Assembly: GCA_003167495.1 (NCBI GenBank)
Contig: PMSX01000098.1
Span: 1-52,922, forward strand
Direction of reading: 5' to 3'
Length of the DNA: 52,922 nt
Source of the DNA: Bryobacterales bacterium
GTDB taxonomy: Bacteria > Acidobacteriota > Terriglobia > Bryobacterales > Bryobacteraceae
Shown here: positions 8,178-15,755 of the stretch, one piece after another
Numbering within the stretch: the stretch's first letter is position 1
How the letters are laid out: each line of letters begins with the position of its first letter
The notes under the pieces: generated by a model
What the model was told of the DNA's origin: nothing
The model's input: the letters and a program-made list of their open reading frames with translations, nothing else
Database searches by the model: none
Program-made: the position numbers and the translations under genes

Positions 8178-10698
8178 CGTGATTGCCAACGTAGGCGGCC
8201 TGTAGCACGGTGTTGCCGATTTGATATTGCAGATTGGCGGTCCATTGCTGCACGTACGGGCTGGCGCGGTTGGGAAGAACGACGTTAGTGGTCTGCCCAA
8301 CATTCGTCGCGCCGCCGTTCGCCTCGCCCACTGGCGCGAGCAAACCATTCGGGAACGGATTACTGAGCAGGTTTTGCGGTGTGACTCCATTTACCGTGCC
8401 CACATAGGGCGTAGTCTGCGAGAAGCCGTTCAATGTCAGGCCTTCGTAATCGCCAAACTCAATCGCGGGCGTGAAGAATATCCCGTATCCCGCACGGAAC
8501 ACTAATTTCGGGATAGGTGAATAGGCGAGTCCAACCCGCGGTGCAAGATTCCAATAGTTGGTGTCATAAACACCCCGGTTACTGCCGTTAACGTATTTGA
8601 TGTCGCCTGGAAGATTCAGTCCCGGCACCTGACTGCTGATTGGATTCTGTCCATAGCTGAAATAAGAAAGGCGATTGAACCGGTCGGTGGGCGCGGTCTG
8701 AATGTCATAGCGCACGCCGAGGTTCAACGTGAGCTTGCGGTCCACTTTCCAATCGTCGTTGAAGTACCAACCCAGATCCTTCTTGCTAAAAGCAGCCTCC
8801 GCGCTATAGCTGACGCTGCCGCTATCGCCCGTTCCCAAAAGAAAAGAAGCAACGCTCGAGCCCGTATCCGTATTCGCCGTAGTCGGGAACGGCCCCTGGG
8901 TAAAGTCTGGCGAAAAGCTAAACGTCGCTTGGGCAGAATTGAAAGTGTTCAGGTAAAAATTGATGCCCATGAAGCCCATGGAAAAAGTGTGGGCGCCCTC
9001 ATTGCGGGTGAAGTCCACCGCATAGGTTCGAGCATCTCGTGGCGTTGCGTTCAACCCGCCCGAGCCTAGGTTTTCATAGCCCGAGAGGCTGATATTCGGA
9101 AACGCACCCGGTCCATCGTAGGTATTGAGCGAGGCGGGTAGACCCACCGTCGTCACATCGAATGGCACTCCCTGTGGCTTGCGGCCTTCTACCCAGCGGC
9201 CCCACCCGAGCGTGGCTGACATGACAAAGCGCGGCGAAAATACATAGGTGTAACCGAGTCCGCCATCCCAACGGTTGTCCGGCGCGAGCGTGCCGTTTCC
9301 TCCAACATCGCTCGCTCCAAAAAACTCCCCTTCCAGTTGTTTGAATTGGCGCTTCTGCGACCAGCGGACAAAAAAGTTCTGTTTCTCGCTGAAACTATGA
9401 TCGACCTTAATCGTGTATTGATCGCTGTTGGTAGGCAACCCTGCCGTGCCCGCGAAATTATTGGCCGCGGTCAGCGGATCGCCCGGACGATTCGGAGTTG
9501 GATAAAACGCCATCAGTTTTTGCGCGACCGGATCGAGCATCGTTGTGGGGATCTTGTTTCCAGCAAACGCCGTACGGACATATTGCCCGCCAACCAGCTG
9601 CGTGCTGAATGGGTTATAGATCACCGCTAGCGAACCGTCCTGATTGAACGTTTGCGAAAAATCTCCGCTCCGCTGCAGCGTCGTCGGAATTGAGGTGATG
9701 AGCGTGGTCGGCGTCTGCTGGCGCAAACCCTCGTAAGTGCCGAAGATAAACGTTTTGTCTCGTTGCTTGTATATCCCTGGCAAATACACCGGCCCGCCCA
9801 TGGTGAACCCGAACTGATTCCGCTTGAACTGCGGCCGCTCCAAGCCGTTCAAATTGTTGAAATAGTTGTTGGCGTCGAGGTTATTATTGCGTAGAAATTC
9901 GAACGCATCGCCGTGGAAGCTACGCGTTCCCGACTTGGTAATCGCGTTCACAATGTTCCCCATACTAAGCCCGTATTGCGGCGAAAACGTGTTCGTCTGG
10001 ATTCTGAACTCCTGCAACTCGTCCACAGAGGGGACGTAAATGACGCCATCCCAATCGCCGGCGCCGTCCCAGTGGCCGTCCAGCATGAACGCTGTGGTCC
10101 CAAAGCGCCCGCCGCCAAAATTGAAGAAAGCGATGTCTTGATCCACATTGCCTTGGGATCCGGGCGGATTCAAGGCTTGGAATTGCTGAGTGTTGTTCAC
10201 ACTCGAATCCAACTCCACCAACCCATAAACGTTGCGGATATTCAGCGGCAGCTCCACCGCTTGCTTGCTGCTCACTTCGGATCCGACATCCGCGTTGCCT
10301 GTATTCAAAACCGGCGCCGCGGCCGTCACCTCCACTGTTTGGCTAACGTTACCGATCTGCAATTTCTGATCGAGCGTCGAGGCCTGCCCCACAGCCAAAA
10401 CGATTTTCGTTTGAATAGCCGTGCTGAATCCCGTTTTTTCCACCTTGAGCTGATAAGTCCCCGGCGGAATTAACGAAAAAGTGTACAGCCCGCTATCGCT
10501 GGTTGTGAATTCACGTGAAAAATTCGTATCGGGATTCGAAAGCGTGACTTTCGCCCCTGGTACAGTGGCCCCGTTCTGATCTTGAATAGTGCCACTGAGT
10601 TGCGCACTCACCGCCTCGCTCTGTGCAAATGCGGTGTTGCGGGGAAAGAAGAAGGTTCCGGCTATAAACCAAAGAGAAACGACAAGGGTCTTTTTCAT
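8140..10698 (-). CDS. Oar-like TonB-dependent receptor, N-terminal part (frameshifted)
   Basis: The start is the ATG at 10696-10698, preceded by AAAGGA and followed by a clear signal peptide (MKKTLVVSLWFIAG, cleavage after NTAFAQ). Residues of about 30-120 form a carboxypeptidase-regulatory-like beta-sandwich (LSGTIQDQNGATVPGAKVTL). A plug domain follows (SSKQAVELPLNIRNVYGLVE), then most of the barrel, including the family motif FRIQTNTFSPQYG. The frame ends at NSYSAQIRWN just after the conserved AYVGNHG. With the downstream part the intact protein would be near 1,165 residues, normal for this family. It would move an unknown ligand across the outer membrane using TonB energy. As sequenced the receptor lacks its last strands and would probably not fold. 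Confidence 0.9.
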   Translation of the reverse strand: MKKTLVVSLWFIAGTFFFPRNTAFAQSEAVSAQLSGTIQDQNGATVPGAKVTLSNPDTNFSREFTTSDSGLYTFSLIPPGTYQLKVEKTGFSTAIQTKIVLAVGQASTLDQKLQIGNVSQTVEVTAAAPVLNTGNADVGSEVSSKQAVELPLNIRNVYGLVELDSSVNNTQQFQALNPPGSQGNVDQDIAFFNFGGGRFGTTAFMLDGHWDGAGDWDGVIYVPSVDELQEFRIQTNTFSPQYGLSMGNIVNAITKSGTRSFHGDAFEFLRNNNLDANNYFNNLNGLERPQFKRNQFGFTMGGPVYLPGIYKQRDKTFIFGTYEGLRQQTPTTLITSIPTTLQRSGDFSQTFNQDGSLAVIYNPFSTQLVGGQYVRTAFAGNKIPTTMLDPVAQKLMAFYPTPNRPGDPLTAANNFAGTAGLPTNSDQYTIKVDHSFSEKQNFFVRWSQKRQFKQLEGEFFGASDVGGNGTLAPDNRWDGGLGYTYVFSPRFVMSATLGWGRWVEGRKPQGVPFDVTTVGLPASLNTYDGPGAFPNISLSGYENLGSGGLNATPRDARTYAVDFTRNEGAHTFSMGFMGINFYLNTFNSAQATFSFSPDFTQGPFPTTANTDTGSSVASFLLGTGDSGSVSYSAEAAFSKKDLGWYFNDDWKVDRKLTLNLGVRYDIQTAPTDRFNRLSYFSYGQNPISSQVPGLNLPGDIKYVNGSNRGVYDTNYWNLAPRVGLAYSPIPKLVFRAGYGIFFTPAIEFGDYEGLTLNGFSQTTPYVGTVNGVTPQNLLSNPFPNGLLAPVGEANGGATNVGQTTNVVLPNRASPYVQQWTANLQYQIGNTVLQAAYVGNHGVNSYSAQIRWN

Positions 10699-11434
10699 AA
10701 AATCCTTTGCAATTTTGGAATGTCTAGCACCTTTCCAAAGTGGAGGGATCATATCACAGAATTTCGGTTTGAGAAAAGCCATTAGGGCTGAGTGAAAGAA
10801 AAATAGAAATGTCCCATCGCCGGCAAAGTAAGAATGTCCCCTTTGACAAACGCTTGGGGAAATGCATGTTAGTCTGTGCGTGGCGGTCAAGCGGAACCGA
10901 ATCTGGTGCCGAGCAACCCGATCAAGGAATCGCCACCCAGAACTTGGTTACCGACCCCATTTCTTCGGGAGTTACATGCTGATGTTAGCTCGGCCGGGTC
11001 TAAGGTCGAAACCATTGATATGACATCGGTAGTGACTTTGCATATTTCGAGCCTCGACTAAGCAAAGGTGAGGACTACCACAGCGCCCGAAATCAGCCCC
11101 GATACGAACCCGCATCCCCAACCATCGCGTGCTATCTGTTACTGCCATCCGAGCGTAAGCGCCCTCAGGTCGGCAATTGTGGGCGGTATCACGCGTAGCC
11201 CGATGAACTTACTGTCGATCTTGTCGATCTCCCAAGAGCCGGTCACAGCACTCGCCAAAAAATCCCACTATTTTTTACTCCAATCCTCCCAATCACTTAG
11301 AAGCCTTCAATCACTCAAATAATTCTTCCATTGTTCGTTTTCGACCCTCGATTTGCTAACTTTCAGCCAGGTCCGTCGGAGTGTCATCTCTGTTGCGGGC
11401 CATTTTCATTTCTAACCACAACAAGGAGCCACTC
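10699..11434. other. Gene-poor region upstream of the Oar-like receptor
   Basis: No gene is supported. Short frames on the plus strand (10876-11061, 11068-11322) lack ribosome binding sites and domains. The left part should hold the promoter of the minus-strand receptor gene. The centre holds a pair of AATGTCCC repeats, and the right end leads into a truncated gene. The whole looks like a scar of past rearrangement. Confidence 0.5.
10808..10840. repeat. Direct repeats AATGTCCC
   Basis: AATGTCCC lies at 10808-10815 and 10833-10840, with a GC-rich spacer (ATCGCCGGCAAAG and flanks). The layout resembles terminal or subterminal repeats of insertion sequences, but no transposase remnant is readable nearby. 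Confidence 0.45.
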
Positions 11435-11638
11435 ATGGAAACTTCCGAAGCCCAACGCGATGCCAATCGCGCCAACGCCCAGTACTCTACGGGTCCTACC
11501 TCAGCCGCAGGAAAGGCGAAAGCATCTCTCAACGCCATCAAAACCGGACTCACTGGCCGCACCGTTCTCCTCAACTCCGATGACGCTCAAGCCTACCGCG
11601 ATCACGTCGCCCGCTACGTCACCCATCTCGCTCCATAG
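11435..11638 (+). pseudogene. Truncated conserved acidobacterial hypothetical gene
   Basis: The ATG at 11435 follows an AAGGAG ribosome binding site. The 67 residues contain RDANRANAQYSTGPTSAAGK and SLNAIKTGLTGRTVLL, which I recognise as the conserved N-terminus of a hypothetical family common in Acidobacteriota, whose members are usually a few hundred residues long. The frame stops right after YVTHLAP, where the family normally continues with a long helical region; no downstream frame restores it. Function is unknown even for full-length members. It is most likely a decayed copy. Confidence 0.6.
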
Positions 11639-11762
11639 GCGGCCGAATTCGGTATTACCCGTCTCTGCAGTTCTTCTCAGCTCCCGTCTCCAAGGCATGC
11701 CGTTAGGCAGGGCCTGCCTTCTGGCAGCCCCGCCGTTGGCAAGGGCTGTCTACCAGTTGCGC

Positions 11763-12959
11763 TTACTCGTGGCCGGCAGTCACTATCCCAAAAACCCGAC
11801 AGTAATTTCCGCCGCCCACTTTGGAGACGTCATCCCCCGTGAACCCCTGACGCAGCATCTCCCCGACGACGGCGGGAAAAAAACCACCTTTCAGGTTCGC
11901 GTAAGCTCGATTGGTACCCGCACCCGCGCGCGACGAAAGCAGATCGGTGTCGGTGCCTAATCCGACGTGGTCAATGCCGATTGCGTCCACCATCGCTTTA
12001 ATGCTTCCGACGAATTCAGCGACTGAGTCCGTGAGGTGCGTCCAAACGCCCACTATGCCACCAGCATCGGCCACGACCTTAGCGTGTTCCTTGCTGATCA
12101 GACGAGGCTTCATCATCTCCGCCATCCTGGCATTCGTACCCGTCCACGTGTCCAGATTGGTGTGAGAGATGACGAGCGGTTGCGTGGCCGCCTTTAAGGC
12201 ACCGAGCACGGTGTCGTGGCTGGCGTGGGCCATGTCCACCACAATGCCCAATCGATTGCACTCCTTCACGACCTGTGCGCCAAAAGCTGTGAGGCCGCCA
12301 AGGTGAGGGGGATCGGTGTTCAAATCACCCAGCGGAGACACCATATCATCGCGCATGTGAAGCAGTTGGAGGTGCCGCAGACCACGCTTGTACACCTCTT
12401 CGACGCGGTCCAGATGCCCCTCGATGAACATTGCTCCCTCTACCGTCTGCACGATCGTCGGTTTGCCCTGGTCGTGAGAGGCCTGCAGATCCTTCAGGGT
12501 GAGGGCGCGGCGGATGTGGCCCTTATCGAGTTGCGCATCGATCGCCGTAAACCAGCGGAGTAGGTTTTCGCGTGCATCGCCGGGCTTGTCATTCTGCGCG
12601 AAGTCGAGCACATAGCTGGCACAAACGGCTGTGAGACCTGACTTCATGAGTTCGTCCATCAGAGAGAGCTCAGGCCCGGGCTTGTCCTCCTGCCGCGGCG
12701 GCGGTGGCCCTCCAGGTCGCGGACCACTTTGCGGCGGTCCAAAGTGCGGATGTGGTTCCGTCCCCGCTGGATAGACATGATTGTGCATATCGATGCCGAT
12801 AGTCTTCGACAGAACCTGTTCAATACGCGGATCGATCGCTTCGGCCCCTGTACACAGCCACGTCGATCCAAGCGCCATTGCACCGCTAGCCCTCATTGCG
12901 GTCGTCAAGAACTCTCGTCGTCCGAAACCGGAAGAAATGTTTTTCATCATATGCTCCAT
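11763..12959 (-). CDS. Exported membrane dipeptidase-like protein (peptidase M19 family)
   Basis: This 398-residue protein has a twin-arginine-like signal (GFGRREFLTT, then a hydrophobic stretch). It is followed by an M19 renal-dipeptidase-type TIM barrel: IGIDMHNHVY at about 54-63, the acidic motif VEGAMF, VVDMAHASHD, PLVISHTN and IGIDHVGLGTD. M19 enzymes are dizinc hydrolases of dipeptides. The first metal motif is usually HxD, but here it reads H59-N-H61, a change at one ligand. A Pro/Gly-rich insertion lies at about 68-92 (PHPHFGPP, PGGPPPPRQ). The remaining ligands look intact. Substrate is unknown; dipeptide or beta-lactam-like amide hydrolysis in the periplasm is the family expectation. 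Confidence 0.85.
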   Translation of the reverse strand: MEHMMKNISSGFGRREFLTTAMRASGAMALGSTWLCTGAEAIDPRIEQVLSKTIGIDMHNHVYPAGTEPHPHFGPPQSGPRPGGPPPPRQEDKPGPELSLMDELMKSGLTAVCASYVLDFAQNDKPGDARENLLRWFTAIDAQLDKGHIRRALTLKDLQASHDQGKPTIVQTVEGAMFIEGHLDRVEEVYKRGLRHLQLLHMRDDMVSPLGDLNTDPPHLGGLTAFGAQVVKECNRLGIVVDMAHASHDTVLGALKAATQPLVISHTNLDTWTGTNARMAEMMKPRLISKEHAKVVADAGGIVGVWTHLTDSVAEFVGSIKAMVDAIGIDHVGLGTDTDLLSSRAGAGTNRAYANLKGGFFPAVVGEMLRQGFTGDDVSKVGGGNYCRVFGIVTAGHE

Positions 12960-13070
12960 AGATACCGACGATACACGCTTCCCACGTTAAGGGCGATTTC
13001 TTAAGGTTGTCTGAAACACGCGTATTTCGGCAGCTTGCCAACAAACTATAATTGTGAGACAAGCCCGGCG

Positions 13071-13442
13071 ATGCCCAAAATCAAAATGAACTTTGATATC
13101 GTGCGCGACATCGGCCTCAAACTGCCTGGAGTCGTGGAGAGTACTGCGTTTGGAGCACCGGCATTAAAGGTTCAGGGGAAACTCTTAGCCTGTATCCCAT
13201 CTAATCGTTCAGCCGAACCAGAGTCGCTTGTCGTTCGCATGGATTTCGATGATCTTGCCGAGTTGCTGGCTGCGGAGCCAGATGTTTATTACGTGACAGA
13301 CCACTACGTCGGCTACAGCGCCGTGCTCGTTCGCTTGTCTCGCGTCACTCCCGACACGCTCCGAGACTTGCTCGGCATGGCACACAAGTTTGTTACCCGT
13401 AAAACCGCGCCGCCCCGAACGTCAGCGCGGAAGCGCCGCTGA
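13071..13442 (+). CDS. YjbR/MmcQ-like small protein
   Basis: From the ATG at 13071 this is a 123-residue protein with the YjbR (CyaY-like fold) pattern: IGLKLPGVVESTAFGAPALK near the N-terminus, then VVRMDFDDLAELLAAEPDVY, then a final helix after LSRVTPDTLRDLL. A TTG at 13035 would add 12 residues that do not fit the family, so the ATG is preferred. Members are small cytoplasmic proteins with a proposed DNA-binding role that is weakly supported. It is divergent from the M19 gene and 33 bases upstream of the isomerase-like gene, possibly co-transcribed with it. Confidence 0.82.
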   Translation: MPKIKMNFDIVRDIGLKLPGVVESTAFGAPALKVQGKLLACIPSNRSAEPESLVVRMDFDDLAELLAAEPDVYYVTDHYVGYSAVLVRLSRVTPDTLRDLLGMAHKFVTRKTAPPRTSARKRR

Positions 13443-13475
13443 TGGAGCCACAGCCCTCCGAGCAGGAAACAAACC

Positions 13476-14366
13476 ATGAATAGAAGATCCTTTTCAAAGA
13501 GCATCGCGAGTGCGGCGGTCGGTGCTTCACTGAAACCCTCCGTCGCCTTTGCCGATACGCCAGCAGCGCTGAATATCTCGGTGATGCTTTGGACGGTTTT
13601 CCGAAAGTTGCCCTTTGAAGAGCGGCTACAGAAAGTGGCAGAGGCCGGATATCGAAATGTCGAGTTGGTAGGCGAGTATCAGAAATGGTCTGAAGGCGAG
13701 TTCGTCAGTGCGATTGCCAAGCGTAAAGAACTCGGCATCACATTCGACGTAACCGCAGGGTTGCATCACGGCGTTGGCAACCCGGCCGACCGCGAGAACC
13801 TATTGGAAGACGTTCGCAAGGAACTGCCCATCATGGAGCGCCTTGAAATTCCAGCCGTGATCATTATGTCCGGCAATGTCGTTACCGGCACACCCCGTTC
13901 TGTGCAGCATCAAAGCTGCATTGATGGCCTGCGAGCCGCTGCCAAACTCGTCGAAGGCAAGCAGATCAACGGGCAGCCCGTACGCCTGCTGCTCGAAAAC
14001 ATCGACCCTGAAGAGAATTCCAAATACTACCTCACGTCGGTGGCGGAGGGCTTTAAGATCATTCGTGCCGTCGATCATCCACAGGTCCAGTTTCTTTATG
14101 ACTTCTTTCACGAGCAGATCTCCGAGGGCAATCTGATTGAGAAGCTTGAAAAGAATATACAGTACACCGGTCTTGTTCACATCGCCGATGTACCTGGGCG
14201 TCACGCTCCCGGCACTGGCGAAATCAATTACGCCAACATCTATCGCAAGCTGGTGCAGCTCAAATATAGCCGCATGGTCGCCATGGAATTCATCCCGCTG
14301 GGGGACGGCGTGACCGAGTTGCGGACCGCCCGCGAACAAGCTCTACGGATTGCTGGTTCGGTGTAG
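13476..14366 (+). CDS. Exported hydroxypyruvate isomerase-like TIM-barrel protein
   Basis: This 296-residue protein starts with a twin-arginine-like export signal (MNRRSFSKSIASAAVGASL) and then has a xylose-isomerase-like TIM barrel. The C-terminal half closely follows the hydroxypyruvate isomerase pattern: LLLENIDPEENSKYYL, FLYDFFHEQISEGNL, VHIADVPGRHAPGTGEINY and VAMEFIPLGDG. The acidic and histidine metal ligands expected of the family (E in LLLEN, D/H in YDFFH, E in MEF) are present. Export is unusual for a sugar-phosphate-type isomerase and suggests a periplasmic sugar or hydroxy-acid substrate. The ATG at 13476 has only a weak ribosome binding site. The TIR-GTPase gene begins 30 bases downstream. 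Confidence 0.85.
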   Translation: MNRRSFSKSIASAAVGASLKPSVAFADTPAALNISVMLWTVFRKLPFEERLQKVAEAGYRNVELVGEYQKWSEGEFVSAIAKRKELGITFDVTAGLHHGVGNPADRENLLEDVRKELPIMERLEIPAVIIMSGNVVTGTPRSVQHQSCIDGLRAAAKLVEGKQINGQPVRLLLENIDPEENSKYYLTSVAEGFKIIRAVDHPQVQFLYDFFHEQISEGNLIEKLEKNIQYTGLVHIADVPGRHAPGTGEINYANIYRKLVQLKYSRMVAMEFIPLGDGVTELRTAREQALRIAGSV

Positions 14367-14396
14367 CTGGTTCCGGGGATACCTTAATCGTCTTCC

Positions 14397-15419
14397 ATGT
14401 CCCGGATCTTTATCAGTTATCGTCGCGAAGATAGCAGCAACCAAGCACACCGGATCTATTCATGGCTGACAGCGAAACTAGGCCCCGAGTCAGTCTTTAT
14501 CGATTTAGTGGGAATCGCGCCCGGGAGCAATTTCGTCACATCCATTCGCCGAGAAATTGAATCGGCCACTTTGCTACTCGCAATCATCGGAACAAAATGG
14601 TCAGGTTGCTTAGATTCGGAAGGCCGCCAGCGCCTGGACGATGAAGGCGACATGGTACGTGCAGAGATCTTGGCGGCGTTTAATCATGGCGTCCGAATCA
14701 TCCCCGTGTTGGTGAATGGCGCGTCGATGCCGCAGCCGGAAGATTTCCCTCCGCCGCTGCGACCACTTGCAAAGCGCAATGCAGTCAATATAGAAGAGGC
14801 CAGCTTTGAAACGAACATGCAAACGCTTCAGTCGCACCTTGAGCGATTCGCTAATGTTGAAAAACGCGATGGCTATCAAACTGAACCAGCCCCACGATCA
14901 GGCCGACCGATGATTATAAAGAAAGTCTGCATGTTGGGTTTGGCTGGTGTCGGAAAAACAAGCCTTGTCCGGCGCTATGTCATGAGCATGTTCTCGGATT
15001 CCTATCTGACGACGGTAGGTGTGAAGATCGACAAGAAAGTAGTGAAAATTGGAGAAAGAGAGTTGACACTCATGCTTTGGGATATGGCCGGAGAGGAGGA
15101 AGGCGCTCCGATCCGCGCAAGCCAGATCCAAGGTGCGAGCGGGCTTATTCTGGTCGCAGATGGCTGCCGTGCCGTCTCACTGGAAGCTGCTGTCGGAATG
15201 CGCCATCGATTTCTCGATGGAAAGGCTCCGTCGATATTGGCCGTCAATAAAGTTGACCTTTACGATGAATGGCAGGTGAAGCTCGACAGCCTCACGACTT
15301 TTGGAAATTCCGGCCTCACGACATTTACCACCAGCGCCAAAACAGGCAAGGGAGTAGAGGAGATGTTTTCGCACCTTGCCCGCAAACTTCTCGAACAAGA
15401 CGACGACGTTGATCCTTAG
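14397..15419 (+). CDS. TIR domain-Rab-like GTPase fusion protein
   Basis: This 340-residue protein is an unusual fusion. Residues 1-150 form a TIR domain (MSRIFISYRREDSS, FIDLVGIAPGSNF, LLAIIGTKW, then VRAEILAAF); E90 sits about where the catalytic Glu of NAD-cleaving TIRs lies. Residues 173-332 form a Ras/Rab-like GTPase: P-loop GLAGVGKTSL (181-190), switch I threonines in YLTTVGVKI, switch II WDMAGEEE (228-235), NKVD (284-287) and TSAKTG (312-317). At the Ras Gln61 position it has Glu (E233). No signal peptide is seen, so it is cytoplasmic. The GTPase may gate TIR NADase activity or assembly. No neighbouring defence gene is evident. It ends 16 bases from a convergent antitoxin gene. Confidence 0.88.
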   Translation: MSRIFISYRREDSSNQAHRIYSWLTAKLGPESVFIDLVGIAPGSNFVTSIRREIESATLLLAIIGTKWSGCLDSEGRQRLDDEGDMVRAEILAAFNHGVRIIPVLVNGASMPQPEDFPPPLRPLAKRNAVNIEEASFETNMQTLQSHLERFANVEKRDGYQTEPAPRSGRPMIIKKVCMLGLAGVGKTSLVRRYVMSMFSDSYLTTVGVKIDKKVVKIGERELTLMLWDMAGEEEGAPIRASQIQGASGLILVADGCRAVSLEAAVGMRHRFLDGKAPSILAVNKVDLYDEWQVKLDSLTTFGNSGLTTFTTSAKTGKGVEEMFSHLARKLLEQDDDVDP

Positions 15420-15435
15420 TGGCGAGGCGGTAATG

Positions 15436-15645
15436 TCACGCGGGAACCATCTCTCCCGGCGCCCCAGCCTCGTCAGGAATGTAGGCAGAGGCATTTACGG
15501 GTTCCTCTTGCTTAACCTCGGCAAGTGGAACCAATTCGCAAGATCGTCCGTCGACGCGAACGATAATAACCTCTTCGCCCGAACGTGCTTCGTTAAATAG
15601 TTCGGCGAGATGTTCCTGGGCGTAATGCAACTCGTAGGTGGCCAT
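15436..15645 (-). CDS. Phd/YefM-type antitoxin, apparently without toxin
   Basis: From the ATG at 15643-15645 this is a 69-residue protein. It follows the Phd/YefM pattern: a short N-terminal strand-helix (MATYELHYAQEHLAELFNEA), RSGEEVIIVRVDG and then the LVPL strand. It should bind DNA as a dimer and neutralise a toxin through its C-terminus. No toxin gene follows on the minus strand: the next sequence is the convergent TIR-GTPase gene. An upstream in-frame Met adds 21 residues that do not match the family. It may be a relic, or act with a toxin encoded elsewhere. Confidence 0.72.
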   Translation of the reverse strand: MATYELHYAQEHLAELFNEARSGEEVIIVRVDGRSCELVPLAEVKQEEPVNASAYIPDEAGAPGEMVPA

Positions 15646-15755
15646 CAAAAGGTAAGACGGCACAAACGGTCTGTTCATTTCCAATGAAAATCGATGGGTT
15701 ACCCGCAATAGGATAATCGGACCAAGGAGTCAAGACCCTGGTCTACCTCAGTCGC

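Noticed and set aside
9913..10473. Long antisense frame within the Oar-like receptor
   Set aside because: The minus strand encodes the receptor plug and regulatory domain; the plus translation has no family signature.
11331..11960. 209-codon plus-strand frame overlapping the truncated gene and the dipeptidase end
   Set aside because: Another frame carries the recognisable RANAQYSTGP sequence, and the right end overlaps the M19 gene; no domain is seen.
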